Below, piece after piece: positions 8,059-16,777 of a stretch of DNA of 64,000 nt. Within the stretch, counting starts at the first letter, position 1. Each line of letters begins with the position of its first letter. The notes under the pieces are model-generated. The model made no database searches, was not told the DNA's origin, and saw only the letters and a program-made list of their open reading frames with translations. The DNA is taken from assembly GCF_022012445.1 (NCBI RefSeq), contig NZ_JAKLTS010000006.1, positions 186,001-250,000 of the forward strand, given 5' to 3'. A program made the translations under genes and the position numbers. Source of the DNA: Massilia sp. TS11. Its GTDB lineage: Bacteria > Pseudomonadota > Gammaproteobacteria > Burkholderiales > Burkholderiaceae_D.

Positions 8059-8665
8059 GCACCAGGGCGGCCGCAGCCAGCAGCAGCAGGCCGCCGATGC
8101 GCTTCATCCACAGCACGGCGCGGCCATCGTCGAAACGCTGGGCGATGCGGTCGGCCAGCCAGGCATAGGCCAGCAGCACTGGCAGCTCCTGCACGGCCGA
8201 GATCAGGCCCAGCACGGCCATCTGCAGGCCGGCCGGCCAGCCATGCGGGCTGACGAACTGCGGCAGCAGGGCGCCGAAGAAGATGATCGACTTCGGATTG
8301 GCCAGCTGCGACACCAGGCCAAGACGGAACGCGCCGCCGCGCGCCAGCACCTGCGGAATCTCGCCCAGGCGCGAGCTGGCGGCCGTGGCACGCAGCGCGC
8401 CGATGGCCACCCAGCACAGATAGGCCGCGCCCAGCACGTTGATCACTTTCAGGCTCTCCGGCACCGAACGCAGCAGCGCGCCCAGGCCGGCGATCGACAG
8501 GGCGATGTAGACGCCGTTGCCGGCGATGACCCCGAGCGCCACCAGTCCGGCCTGGGCGCGGCTGCCGGAGATGGCGGTGCCGACCACTTTCAGCACGGCC
8601 GGTCCAGGGATGACGCTGAGCGAAGTCTGTACGACGAGAAAAGCAATGATGAGCTGGATATCCAA
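8048..8665 (-). CDS. LysE/RhtB-family amino-acid exporter
   Basis: The 205-residue protein has six predicted membrane helices and family hallmarks: SVIPGPAVLKVV near the N-terminus and NPKSIIFFGALLPQFV in the middle. LysE/RhtB proteins export amino acids such as homoserine, threonine or lysine; the substrate here is not determinable. The start codon is TTG at 8665, supported by GGAGG six bases upstream. A copy of the operator-like palindrome ends 21 bp upstream of it, so expression is probably regulated together with the two other palindrome-bearing units. Confidence 0.87.
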   Translation of the reverse strand: MDIQLIIAFLVVQTSLSVIPGPAVLKVVGTAISGSRAQAGLVALGVIAGNGVYIALSIAGLGALLRSVPESLKVINVLGAAYLCWVAIGALRATAASSRLGEIPQVLARGGAFRLGLVSQLANPKSIIFFGALLPQFVSPHGWPAGLQMAVLGLISAVQELPVLLAYAWLADRIAQRFDDGRAVLWMKRIGGLLLLAAAALVLKR

Positions 8666-8686
8666 GCGGCCTCCGGTAAATTAAAT

Positions 8687-8698
8687 AGACTACAGTCT
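8687..8698. promoter_or_regulatory. Operator-like palindrome, copy 3 (AGACTACAGTCT)
   Basis: Arms AGACT and AGTCT are the same as in copies 1 and 2. Here the symmetry extends to TAGACT-N2-AGTCTA with ATTAA-like flanks on both sides. It lies between the LysE-type gene (start 8665, minus strand) and the MOSC gene (start 8744, plus strand) and could act on either, but the spacing matches the exporter best. Confidence 0.6.
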
Positions 8699-8743
8699 AA
8701 TTAATAGCTTACACGGAAGCGCCCGCGCGGCGCAAGCGCTATC

Positions 8744-9607
8744 ATGGCGGCCATGCCGACCATCAGCCAACTGACGATCTACCCGATCAAATCCTGCGCC
8801 GGGATCGATGTACCCGCCGCCACCCTCACCCGCGCCGGCCTGGCCGTGGACGCCGTCTACGACCGCGAATGGATGCTGGTCGACGCCGCCGGCCAGTTCC
8901 TCAGCCAGCGCGAATGCCCGCGCATGGCCCTGATCACGCCGCGCCTGAAGACCGAGACCCTGGAGCTGCGCGCGCCCGGCATGCTGCGCCTGGAGATCCC
9001 GCTCGGGATGCCGGAACCGGGCAGCGTGGCCACGCGCCGCGTGCGCGTCTGGGACGACGAGGTGCTGGCCACCGACTGCGACGATCTGACCGCCGCCTGG
9101 TTCAGCCGCTTTCTCGGGCGCGACTGCCGCCTGGTGCGCTTTCATGCCGACGCCGAGCGCCAGGCCAGCGCCACCTGGACCGGCGGGGCCGACGCCCCCA
9201 CCCTGTTCGCCGACGGCTACCCGCTGCTGGTGATCGGCGCCGCCTCGCTGGCCGATCTGAACACGCGCCTGAGCGCGGCCGGGCGCGCGCCGCTGCCGAT
9301 GAACCGCTTCCGTCCGAATATCGTGCTGGCCGATCTGGCGCCCTACGAGGAAGACTACGTGGCCGCCTTCCAGTTCGGCGAGACCGCCCTGCGTCCGGTG
9401 AAGCCCTGTCCGCGCTGCCCGATCCCGTCGATCGACCAGGCCAGCGGCGTGCCGGGGCCGGACCCGCTCGACATCCTGCAAAGCTACCGCCGCAAGGCCC
9501 AGCTGGATGACGCCGTGTGCTTCGGCATGAACGCCATCGTCAGCGGTCCCGAGGGCATGCAATTGCATATCGGGCAATCTTGTGAAATTGAATTGGCCTT
9601 TGATTAA
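8744..9607 (+). CDS. MOSC-domain protein (YcbX-like, without ferredoxin domain)
   Basis: The 287-residue protein opens with ISQLTIYPIKSCAG, the beta-barrel N-terminal MOSC signature, followed by DREWMLVD and the MOSC core. The core contains NRFRPNIVLADLAPYEED and PCPRCPIPSID, whose Cys is the probable molybdenum-cofactor ligand known from YcbX and mARC proteins. E. coli YcbX is about 370 residues and carries a C-terminal 2Fe-2S ferredoxin; that part is absent here, so electrons would have to come from a separate partner. A second ATG at 8753 is an alternative start. The probable role is reduction of N-hydroxylated compounds with Moco; this is family knowledge, not shown by context. Confidence 0.87.
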   Translation: MAAMPTISQLTIYPIKSCAGIDVPAATLTRAGLAVDAVYDREWMLVDAAGQFLSQRECPRMALITPRLKTETLELRAPGMLRLEIPLGMPEPGSVATRRVRVWDDEVLATDCDDLTAAWFSRFLGRDCRLVRFHADAERQASATWTGGADAPTLFADGYPLLVIGAASLADLNTRLSAAGRAPLPMNRFRPNIVLADLAPYEEDYVAAFQFGETALRPVKPCPRCPIPSIDQASGVPGPDPLDILQSYRRKAQLDDAVCFGMNAIVSGPEGMQLHIGQSCEIELAFD

Positions 9608-9690
9608 TTTGTAAAGGCTAATTCCCAAGCGGCACAACTTGGCGTAATGTGGAGCCCTCACACACAATAAAACCGCAGGGTAGGGATCGT

Positions 9691-10836
9691 ATGACGGTGA
9701 GCTCCACGGCCGAGCCTGATCAGCTGCTTCAGCAGCTGCGTGCCGAAAATGACATCTTGCGCGAGCGTCTCGCCTATCTGATCGAACAGGCTGAACGCAA
9801 TCACGACATCATGTGCCGCCATCAGGCTTTCGATCTCGAAATCGTCAGCGCGGCTACTTTCCCCGAACTGGTGGGCACCATCTTCCGCGTGCTGCCGGTG
9901 ATTTCGGAACTCGATGTGGTCGCGCTGGCGCTGATCGACGAGGGCGCCGACATCCACACGGTGATGCACAAGCTGGGCGTCGACTTCGACGATTTCCCCA
10001 GCCTGATGTTTGTCGAAAGCCGCGGCGAACTGGGGCCGCATGTGGCCGCGCATGGCACCGCGATGATCCCGCCGCGCCCCTGGCTCGGCCCCTTCGACGA
10101 GGCCGTGCACGGGCCGCTGATGCCGCAGCGGCCGGCCGGCATCCGCAGCGTGGCCCTGGTGCCGCTGCTGCGTAACAAACGCCTGATCGGCAGCCTGAAT
10201 CTGGGCAGCACCGACCCGACCCGCTTCACCCCGCAGCTGGGCACCGATTTCGTCGAGCACATGGGCTCGATCATCGCCATCTGTCTGGAGAACGTGATCT
10301 CCAACGAGATGCTGAAGTACATCGGCCTGACCGATTCGCTGACCGGCGTCTACAACCGGCGCTACATCGACCGCCGCCTGCTGGAGGAGATCCAGCGCGC
10401 GCGCCGTCAGGCCTACTGCATCTCGTGCATGTATATCGATATCGACCACTTCAAGTCGGTCAACGACTCGGTCGGCCACCAGGCCGGCGATGAAGTGCTG
10501 CGCGAAGTGGCGGGCCGCATCAAGGATGAACTGCGCCTGTCCGACTGCCTGGCGCGCTTCGGCGGCGAGGAGTTTGTGGTCCTGCTGATTAACGCGGACC
10601 TGGACAGCGCCGTGACCGTGGCCGAACGTATTCGCGCCGGCATGCTGCGCACGCCCTTCGAGATCAGCACGGGCAGCCAGATTGCGGTGACGGTGTCGAT
10701 CGGCGTGGCCACCCTGGACGACTTCGACAGCGACAACAGCACCGAGGTGGTGGCCACCCAGCTGCTGGCCCAGGCCGATTCGGCCCTGTATCAGGCCAAG
10801 CAGTCGGGCCGCAACCGGGTCGTGTCCTTCCTCTGA
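9691..10836 (+). CDS. GGDEF diguanylate cyclase with N-terminal DUF484/GAF-like sensor
   Basis: The 381-residue cytoplasmic protein has a coiled-coil start (residues 10-40), a GAF/DUF484-like region to about 215, and a GGDEF domain from about 225. The active-site loop is GGEEF at 291-295, competent for c-di-GMP synthesis, and a product-inhibition I-site RxxD (RLSD, 282-285) lies exactly five residues before it. The metal-binding segment is YIDIDHFKSVND. So an active, feedback-inhibited cyclase is predicted. I start at ATG 9691; an upstream ATG at 9649 adds a short non-conserved extension. The stop lies one base from the end of the convergent fdsD gene. Confidence 0.92.
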   Translation: MTVSSTAEPDQLLQQLRAENDILRERLAYLIEQAERNHDIMCRHQAFDLEIVSAATFPELVGTIFRVLPVISELDVVALALIDEGADIHTVMHKLGVDFDDFPSLMFVESRGELGPHVAAHGTAMIPPRPWLGPFDEAVHGPLMPQRPAGIRSVALVPLLRNKRLIGSLNLGSTDPTRFTPQLGTDFVEHMGSIIAICLENVISNEMLKYIGLTDSLTGVYNRRYIDRRLLEEIQRARRQAYCISCMYIDIDHFKSVNDSVGHQAGDEVLREVAGRIKDELRLSDCLARFGGEEFVVLLINADLDSAVTVAERIRAGMLRTPFEISTGSQIAVTVSIGVATLDDFDSDNSTEVVATQLLAQADSALYQAKQSGRNRVVSFL

Positions 10837-10837
10837 C

Positions 10838-11074
10838 TCAGGCGCGTTTGCGCGCCATCATCGGCAGATTCTCAAGCACGGCGGCGCGCACCATCGGGTG
10901 CAGCGTGGCCGTCTCCGGGCCAGCGAGCCTGGCGACCAGGGCTTCGCGCATGCGCGGCTCCCAGAATTTGGCGATGTGGTTGGCGATGCCGGCCTTCGCT
11001 TCGGCCGCATCGGGCATGCTCTCAAAGAAGTCGCCAATCCGGTTGGCCATGCCCACGAGGTTTTCGATATCCAT
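10838..11074 (-). CDS. fdsD: Formate dehydrogenase delta subunit
   Basis: The 78-residue protein matches FdsD in length, content and place: MDIENLVGMANRIGDFF at the start, then NHIAKFWEPRMRE, the conserved core of the delta subunit. It is the last gene of the fds operon, nine bases after fdsC. FdsD is a small accessory subunit of soluble NAD-dependent molybdenum formate dehydrogenases. The last codons contain a GGCGCG-TTTG-CGCGCC hairpin (10841-10856). Confidence 0.9.
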   Translation of the reverse strand: MDIENLVGMANRIGDFFESMPDAAEAKAGIANHIAKFWEPRMREALVARLAGPETATLHPMVRAAVLENLPMMARKRA

Positions 11075-11083
11075 AGTCGTATC

Positions 11084-11881
11084 TCAGCGCGCCCCAAGGC
11101 GCTCGGGAAAAGTATAGGCCACGCAGCCGCCGCCGCGCACATAGCCGGCCAGGGCCAGATTGGTCTGCTCGGCCAGTTCGATGGCGAGCGAGGTCGGGGC
11201 CGACACCGCGGCCAGCACACCGGCGCCGAAGGCTGCGGCCTTCTGCACCATCTCGAAACTGGCGCGGCTGCTCACCAGCAGAAAGCCGCTGGCCGGGTCG
11301 GTGCGCTGGCGGACCAGCGCGCCAATCAGCTTGTCGAGCGCATTGTGGCGGCCCAGGTCTTCGCGCAGCAGCAGAATGCGTCCGTCCATATCGGCCCAGG
11401 CGGCGGCATGGGTGGCGCCGGTCAGGTTCTGCAGCGGCTGGGCCCCGCGCAGCGCTTCCTCAGCACGCGCGATGGCGGCCGCCGCCACCTGCACGGCGCG
11501 CACCGGCTGCTGCACGCGCCGCACCATGGCCAGCGAGTCGGTGCCGCACAGGCCGCAGCCGGTGCGGCCGGCCAGATTGCGGCGCCGCTCCTTCAGGCGG
11601 AAGGCGGCGGCCGCGGCCACTTCGAGCGCCAGCGTGATGCCTTCCGGGCCGCGGTTCTGCTCCACGCCATACAGTTCGGCCGGCGAATCGAGCAGGCCCT
11701 CGGTCAGGCTGAAGCCGAGCGCAAAGTCGTCCAGATCGCCCGGGCTGGCCATCATCACCGCGTGGCTGATGCCGTTGTAGGTCAGTGCCACCGCCACTTC
11801 CTCGGCGATGTCGTCGGGCGCGGCCGGCGCCCACTGGCCGCGCCAGCGGGGCACCGTGCGCCGTACGACGCCCTCGGTCAT
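11084..11881 (-). CDS. fdsC: FdhD-like formate dehydrogenase accessory sulfurtransferase
   Basis: The 265-residue protein is an FdhD/FdsC homologue, which binds the molybdenum bis-MGD cofactor and sulfurates it before insertion into formate dehydrogenase. Visible marks are EEVAVALTYNGISHAVMMASP at the N-terminus, the functional Cys loop TGCGLCGTDS, LREDLGRHNALDKLIGAL, and LLVSSRASFEMVQKAA. The ATG overlaps the fdsA stop by one base (TGATG). Operon order fdsG-B-A-C-D is the same as in Cupriavidus and Rhodobacter-type loci, which supports calling it fdsC; fdhD is the equivalent name elsewhere. Confidence 0.93.
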   Translation of the reverse strand: MTEGVVRRTVPRWRGQWAPAAPDDIAEEVAVALTYNGISHAVMMASPGDLDDFALGFSLTEGLLDSPAELYGVEQNRGPEGITLALEVAAAAAFRLKERRRNLAGRTGCGLCGTDSLAMVRRVQQPVRAVQVAAAAIARAEEALRGAQPLQNLTGATHAAAWADMDGRILLLREDLGRHNALDKLIGALVRQRTDPASGFLLVSSRASFEMVQKAAAFGAGVLAAVSAPTSLAIELAEQTNLALAGYVRGGGCVAYTFPERLGAR

Positions 11882-14745
11882 CACTTGGCCGGCGCCGCTT
11901 CCGGCGCCTCCTTGCGGCGCGCCAGCAGATCGAGCTGTTCGCGGCTGAAGGCGGCATAGCGCTGCTGCCATTCGGACGGCTGGCTGACCGCCACCACCTG
12001 CACCGCCGTCACCTTGTACTCGGGGCAGTTGGTGGCCCAGTCCGAGCTGTCGGTGGTGATCACGTTGGCGCCCGACTCGGGGAAGTGGAAGGTGGTGTAC
12101 ACCACGCCCGGCTGCATGCGCTCGCTGATCTGGGCGCGCAGCACCGTGCGCCCGGCGCGGCTCTCGACGCCGACCCAGTCGCCGTCGCGGATGCCGCGCT
12201 CCTGCGCGTCGTGGGCATGCAGCTCGAGGATGTCCTCGTTGTGCCACAGATTATTCGGCGTGCGGCGCGTCTGCGCCCCGACGTTGTACTGGCTCAGCAC
12301 CCGGCCCGTGGTCAGCAGCAGCGGGAATTTGCGCGTCACCTTCTCGTCGCTCGGCACGTACTTGGTGATGAAGAAGCGGCCCTTCCCGCGCACGAATTTA
12401 TCGATGTGCATGATGGGCGTACCGGCTTCCTCGGTAGTCTCGTTGCACGGCCACTGGACGCTGCCCATGCGCTCGATCTTGGCGAAGCTGACGCCAGCGA
12501 AGGTCGGGGTCAGGCGCGCGATCTCGTCCATGATCTCGGACGGATGCTGGTAGTGCATCGGGTAGCCGAGCGCGTTCGACAGCAGCTGCGTGACCTGCCA
12601 GTCGGCATAGCCGCCCAGTGGCGGCATCACCTGGCGCACGCGCGAGATGCGCCGCTCCGCATTGGTGAAGGTGCCGTCCTTTTCGAGGAAGGAGGAACCG
12701 GGCAGGAACACATGCGCGAACTTGGCCGTCTCGTTGAGGAAGATGTCCTGCACCACGATGCATTCCATCGCCGACAGCGCGGCCGTCACGTGCTGGGTGT
12801 TGGGGTCGGACTGGGCGATGTCCTCGCCCTGGCAGTACAGGCCCTTGAAGCTGCCATCGAGCGCCGCCTCGAACATATTCGGGATGCGCAGGCCCGGTTC
12901 CGGGTCGAGCGTCACGCCCCATTCGGCCTCGAAGCTGGAACGCACGGTGGTGTCCGAGATATGCCGGTAGCCGGGCAGCTCGTGCGGGAAGGATCCCATG
13001 TCGCAGCTGCCCTGCACATTGTTCTGGCCGCGCAGCGGATTGATGCCGACGCCTTCGCGCCCGACCATGCCGCAGGCCATGGCCAGGTTGGCGATGCCGA
13101 GCACCATGGTCGAACCCTGTGCATGTTCGGTCACGCCCAGGCCGTAGTAGATGGCCGAATTCGGGCCGCTCGCATACAGGCGCGCGGCGGCGCGCACTTC
13201 GGCTGCCGGTACCCCGGTTTCGGCCTCGAAGGCCTCGGGCGAGTTCTCGGGACGGGCCACGAATTCGCGCCAGTCGTGGAAGCTCTTGTCCTCGCAGCGT
13301 TCGGCGATATAGGCCGCGTTCAGCAGGCCTTCGGTGACGACCACGTGGGCCAGGGCCGTGATGATGGCCACATTGGTGCCGGGCTTCAGGGCCAGGTGGT
13401 GGTCGGCCTTGATGTGGGGCGCGTCGACCAGTTCGATCTTGCGCGGGTCGACCACGATCAGGCGCGCGCCCTGGCGCAGGCGCTTCTTCATGCGCGAAGC
13501 GAACACCGGGTGGGCGTCGCTGGGGTTGGCGCCGATGACCATGATGACATCGGCGTGCTCGATCGACTTGAAAGTCTGGGTGCCGGCCGAGGTGCCGAGC
13601 GACTGGCCGAGGCCATACCCGGTCGGCGAGTGGCACACGCGCGCGCAGGTGTCGACGTTATTGGTGCCGAAGGCGGCGCGCACCAGCTTCTGCACGAGGT
13701 AGGTTTCCTCGTTGGTACAGCGCGAGGAGGTGATGCCGCCGATCGCATCCTTGCCGTACTTGGTCTGGATTTCGCGGAAGCGGCGCGCGGCAAAGCCGAT
13801 CGCCTCGTCCCAGCTCACTTCGCGCCACGGGTCGCTGATCTTCTCGCGCACCATCGGCTTGCTGATGCGGTCCTTGTGGGTCGCGTAGCCAAAGGCGAAA
13901 CGGCCCTTGACGCAGGAATGGCCCTCGTTGGCTTTGCCGTCCTTCCAGGGGATCATGCGCACCACCGTATTGCCCTTCATTTCGGCCTTGAAGCCGCAGC
14001 CCACGCCGCAGTAGGCGCAGGTGGTGATCTTGCTGTGCTCCGGCTGGCCCCACTGGATGATCGACTTCTCCTGCAGGGTGGCGGTCGGGCAGGCCTGCAC
14101 GCAGGCGCCGCAGGACACGCACTCGCTGTCCATGAAGGCCTGGTCCTGGCCGGGCGAGACGCGGCTGTCGAAACCGCGCCCCGAGATGGTCAGCGCAAAG
14201 GTGCCCTGGGTCTCCTCGCAGGCGCGCACGCAGCGATTGCAGACGATGCACTTGCTCGGGTCGTAGCTGAAGTAGGGATTCGACTCGTCCTTCTTGCTGT
14301 CGCAGTGGTTGGCGCCCTCGGCGTAGCGCACATTGCGCAGGCCGACTACGCCGGCCTGGGTCTGGAGCTCGCAGTTGCCGTTGGCCGAGCAGGTCAGGCA
14401 GTCGAGCGGGTGGTCGCTGATATACAGCTCCATCACGCCGCGCCGGATGTCCTGCAGCTTGCCGGTCTGGGTGTGCACCACCATGCCCGCCTCGGCCGGC
14501 GTGGTGCAGGAGGCCGGGTAGCCCTTGCGGCCCTCGATCTCCACCAGACACAGACGGCAGGAGCCGAAGGGCTCGAGGCTGTCGGTCGCGCACAGTTTGG
14601 GCACCTTGATGCCGGCGTCCATGGCCGCGCGCATCAGCGAGGTGCCTTTCGGGACGCTGACCGTGTAGCCGTCGATCGTCAGTTCCACCAGCTCCGCCGA
14701 TTCGCGCGCCGGGGTGCCATAGTCGATATCGTCCTTACTCAACAT
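11881..14745 (-). CDS. fdsA: NAD-dependent formate dehydrogenase, molybdenum catalytic alpha subunit
   Basis: The 954-residue protein oxidises formate to CO2 and passes electrons through Fe-S clusters to FdsB. Order of domains: N-terminal 2Fe-2S (CATDSLEPFGSCRLC), His-ligated 4Fe-4S (HPLDCLTCSANGNC), two 4Fe-4S sites (CIVCNRCVRAC and CVSCGACVQAC), then the bis-MGD catalytic part with its own cluster (CAYCGVGC). The active residue is Cys in CARVCHSPTGYG, so it is not a selenoprotein. The C-terminus is the dinucleotide-binding beta-barrel (LLTTGRVLSQYNVGAQTRR). I choose ATG 14745, preceded by GGAGAG, over TTG 14763; it overlaps the fdsB end by 11 bases. Confidence 0.95.
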   Translation of the reverse strand: MLSKDDIDYGTPARESAELVELTIDGYTVSVPKGTSLMRAAMDAGIKVPKLCATDSLEPFGSCRLCLVEIEGRKGYPASCTTPAEAGMVVHTQTGKLQDIRRGVMELYISDHPLDCLTCSANGNCELQTQAGVVGLRNVRYAEGANHCDSKKDESNPYFSYDPSKCIVCNRCVRACEETQGTFALTISGRGFDSRVSPGQDQAFMDSECVSCGACVQACPTATLQEKSIIQWGQPEHSKITTCAYCGVGCGFKAEMKGNTVVRMIPWKDGKANEGHSCVKGRFAFGYATHKDRISKPMVREKISDPWREVSWDEAIGFAARRFREIQTKYGKDAIGGITSSRCTNEETYLVQKLVRAAFGTNNVDTCARVCHSPTGYGLGQSLGTSAGTQTFKSIEHADVIMVIGANPSDAHPVFASRMKKRLRQGARLIVVDPRKIELVDAPHIKADHHLALKPGTNVAIITALAHVVVTEGLLNAAYIAERCEDKSFHDWREFVARPENSPEAFEAETGVPAAEVRAAARLYASGPNSAIYYGLGVTEHAQGSTMVLGIANLAMACGMVGREGVGINPLRGQNNVQGSCDMGSFPHELPGYRHISDTTVRSSFEAEWGVTLDPEPGLRIPNMFEAALDGSFKGLYCQGEDIAQSDPNTQHVTAALSAMECIVVQDIFLNETAKFAHVFLPGSSFLEKDGTFTNAERRISRVRQVMPPLGGYADWQVTQLLSNALGYPMHYQHPSEIMDEIARLTPTFAGVSFAKIERMGSVQWPCNETTEEAGTPIMHIDKFVRGKGRFFITKYVPSDEKVTRKFPLLLTTGRVLSQYNVGAQTRRTPNNLWHNEDILELHAHDAQERGIRDGDWVGVESRAGRTVLRAQISERMQPGVVYTTFHFPESGANVITTDSSDWATNCPEYKVTAVQVVAVSQPSEWQQRYAAFSREQLDLLARRKEAPEAAPAK

Positions 14746-16285
14746 GGCTGCTCTCCAATCCAAAATCCTGAGGGTAGTAGTTCAAGGCCGACAGCACCGG
14801 GTAGGGCGTCATGCCGCCCATCGCGCACAGGCTGCCATGGACCATCGTGTCGCACAGGTCGCGCAGCAGGATCACCTGCTGCTGGCGCTGATCGTTGGCG
14901 CGGATGCGGTCGATCACCTCGACCCCGCGCGTGGAGCCGATGCGGCAGGGCGTGCACTTGCCGCAGCTTTCGAGCGCGCAGAATTCCATCGCATAGCGCG
15001 CCAGTTTGGCCATGTCGGCCGTGTCGTCGTGGACCACGATGCCGCCGTGGCCGAGCACCGCGCCGACCGCCGCATAGGCTTCGTAGTCGAGCGGCAGGTC
15101 CCAGTGCGCCTCCGGCACATAGGTGCCGAGCGGGCCGCCGACCTGGATCGCCTTGACCGGCCGGCCGCTGCGGGTGCCGCCGCCGAAGTCGAACACCAGC
15201 TCGCGCAGGCTCAGGCCAAATGCGCGTTCGACCAGGCCGCCGTGGCGGATATTCCCGGCCAGCTGGAAGGGCAGGGTGCCGGTCGAACGGCCCATGCCGT
15301 AGTCGCGGTAGAAGGCCGCGCCCTTGGCCAGGATGAGCGGCACCGAGGCAAGGGTGATCACATTGTTGATGACGGTCGGGCAGCCGAACAGGCCAGCGAT
15401 GGCCGGCAGCGGCGGCTTGGCGCGCACCACGCCGCGCTTGCCCTCGATGCTCTCCAACATGGCCGTCTCTTCGCCGCACACATACGAGCCGGCCGCCTTG
15501 CGCACTTCGAGCGCGAAGGCCTTGCCGCTGCCGCACACGTCGGCGCCCAGATAGCCGGCCGCGCTGGCGAGGTCGATCGCCTGCTGCATGCTGGCGATCG
15601 CATGCGGGTATTCCGAGCGGATGTAGATGTAGCCGCGCGTGGCGCCCACGGCCAGGCCGGCGATCAGCATCCCTTCGATCAGCATGAAGGGATCACCCTC
15701 CATCGTCATGCGGTCGGAGAAGGTGCCGGAGTCGCCTTCGTCGGCATTGCAGACCACGTACTTCTGCGCGCCCGCCGTCTGCGCCACCGTGCGCCATTTG
15801 ATCCCGGCCGGGAAGGCCGCGCCGCCGCGCCCGCGCAGGCCCGAATCGAGCACCTGCTGGACGATGCCCATGCCGTCCAGGGCCAGCGCGGCCTGCAGGC
15901 CCAGCCAGCCGCCGTGGGCCGCGTAGTCGCTCAGCGAGAGCGGATCGGTCACGCCCATGCGCGCAAACGTCAGGCGCTGCTGGCGCGCCAGGAAGGGAAT
16001 CGCCTCGGTCGGGCCAAGCGCCAGCGCATGCGCGCCGCCTTCCAGAAAGCCCGCATCGAACAGGCCCGCCACCGCGTCGGCCTGCACCGGGCCATAGGCG
16101 ACACGGCCGGCCGGCGTGGCCACTTCGACCAGCGGCTCGAGCCAGAACATGCCGCGCGAGCCATTGCGCACGATCTGCACATCCAGCCCGCGGCGCGCGG
16201 CTTCGGCCGCGATGGCGCTGGCCACTGCTTCCGCGCCCAGGGCCAGGGCGGCGCTGTCGCGCGGGACGAACACAGTGGTGCTCAT
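14735..16285 (-). CDS. fdsB: NAD-dependent formate dehydrogenase, FMN/NAD-binding beta subunit
   Basis: The 516-residue protein is the NuoF-like diaphorase subunit. Residues 1 to about 125 form a thioredoxin-like region. The FMN/NADH part has GLRGRGGAAFPAG and NADEGDSGTFSDR, and a 4Fe-4S cluster is bound by ESCGKCTPCRIGSTRG near the C-terminus. It takes electrons from FdsA and reduces NAD. The start at 16285 has TGGAGG upstream and overlaps the fdsG stop by four bases (ATGA), so translation is coupled. Confidence 0.95.
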   Translation of the reverse strand: MSTTVFVPRDSAALALGAEAVASAIAAEAARRGLDVQIVRNGSRGMFWLEPLVEVATPAGRVAYGPVQADAVAGLFDAGFLEGGAHALALGPTEAIPFLARQQRLTFARMGVTDPLSLSDYAAHGGWLGLQAALALDGMGIVQQVLDSGLRGRGGAAFPAGIKWRTVAQTAGAQKYVVCNADEGDSGTFSDRMTMEGDPFMLIEGMLIAGLAVGATRGYIYIRSEYPHAIASMQQAIDLASAAGYLGADVCGSGKAFALEVRKAAGSYVCGEETAMLESIEGKRGVVRAKPPLPAIAGLFGCPTVINNVITLASVPLILAKGAAFYRDYGMGRSTGTLPFQLAGNIRHGGLVERAFGLSLRELVFDFGGGTRSGRPVKAIQVGGPLGTYVPEAHWDLPLDYEAYAAVGAVLGHGGIVVHDDTADMAKLARYAMEFCALESCGKCTPCRIGSTRGVEVIDRIRANDQRQQQVILLRDLCDTMVHGSLCAMGGMTPYPVLSALNYYPQDFGLESSHVE

Positions 16286-16752
16286 TGGACGTCCTCCAGC
16301 TTGGCCAGCAGGCCGTGCAGGGCCTCGGGCGTCACCCGTGCATGCAGGGCAGCGTCGATCTGCACGGCCGGGGAGGCGGCGCACAGGCCGAGGCAGTAGA
16401 CCGGCTCCAGCGTCACCGCGCCATCGGCCCGGGTCGTCCCGGGTGCGCAGCCGAGCGCCGTGCTGGCCGCGGCCAGCAGGGCCTCGCTGCCGCAGGCCTG
16501 GCAGGACTCGGCGCAGCAGACTTGCACCACATGCTTGCCGGCCGGGGCCTGGCGGAAGTGGTGGTAATAGGTGATCACGCCGTGCACTTCGGCGCGCGAC
16601 AGATTCAGGCCGCGCGCGATCAAGGGCACGCTCGACGGTGGGATGTAACCAAGCCGGTCCTGGACCGCGTGCAGCAAAGGCAGCAAGCCCCCGGGCATGG
16701 CCGCGAAGTCCGCGACCAGCGCCCCGACAATCTCATTGACATTGTTGTTCAT
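16282..16752 (-). CDS. fdsG: NAD-dependent formate dehydrogenase, 2Fe-2S gamma subunit
   Basis: The 156-residue NuoE-like protein has the 2Fe-2S ligands in the spacing typical of the family: CCAESC (C-x4-C) and, later, CLGLC (C-x3-C). The N-terminal helical part contains HAVQDRLGYIP and EVHGVITYYHHF, also NuoE-like. ATG 16752 is preferred over the in-frame GTG at 16761. The gene begins 25 bp after the transporter stop, with no terminator between them, so it probably shares that transcript. Confidence 0.93.
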   Translation of the reverse strand: MNNNVNEIVGALVADFAAMPGGLLPLLHAVQDRLGYIPPSSVPLIARGLNLSRAEVHGVITYYHHFRQAPAGKHVVQVCCAESCQACGSEALLAAASTALGCAPGTTRADGAVTLEPVYCLGLCAASPAVQIDAALHARVTPEALHGLLAKLEDVQ

Positions 16753-16777
16753 ACGTCCCACCGTTCCATCTTACGCC

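Noticed and set aside
10841..10856. GGCGCG-TTTG-CGCGCC hairpin as a terminator between the cyclase and fdsD
   Set aside because: It lies within fdsD coding sequence and has no T tract on either strand; may be incidental.
13640..13660. Possible selenocysteine site in formate dehydrogenase
   Set aside because: The active residue is encoded as Cys in CARVCHS with no internal stop codon.
11785..15156. A 1123-codon open frame antisense to fdsA and fdsB
   Set aside because: Composition is repetitive in His, Arg, Gly and Ala and the sense strand holds two conserved subunits.
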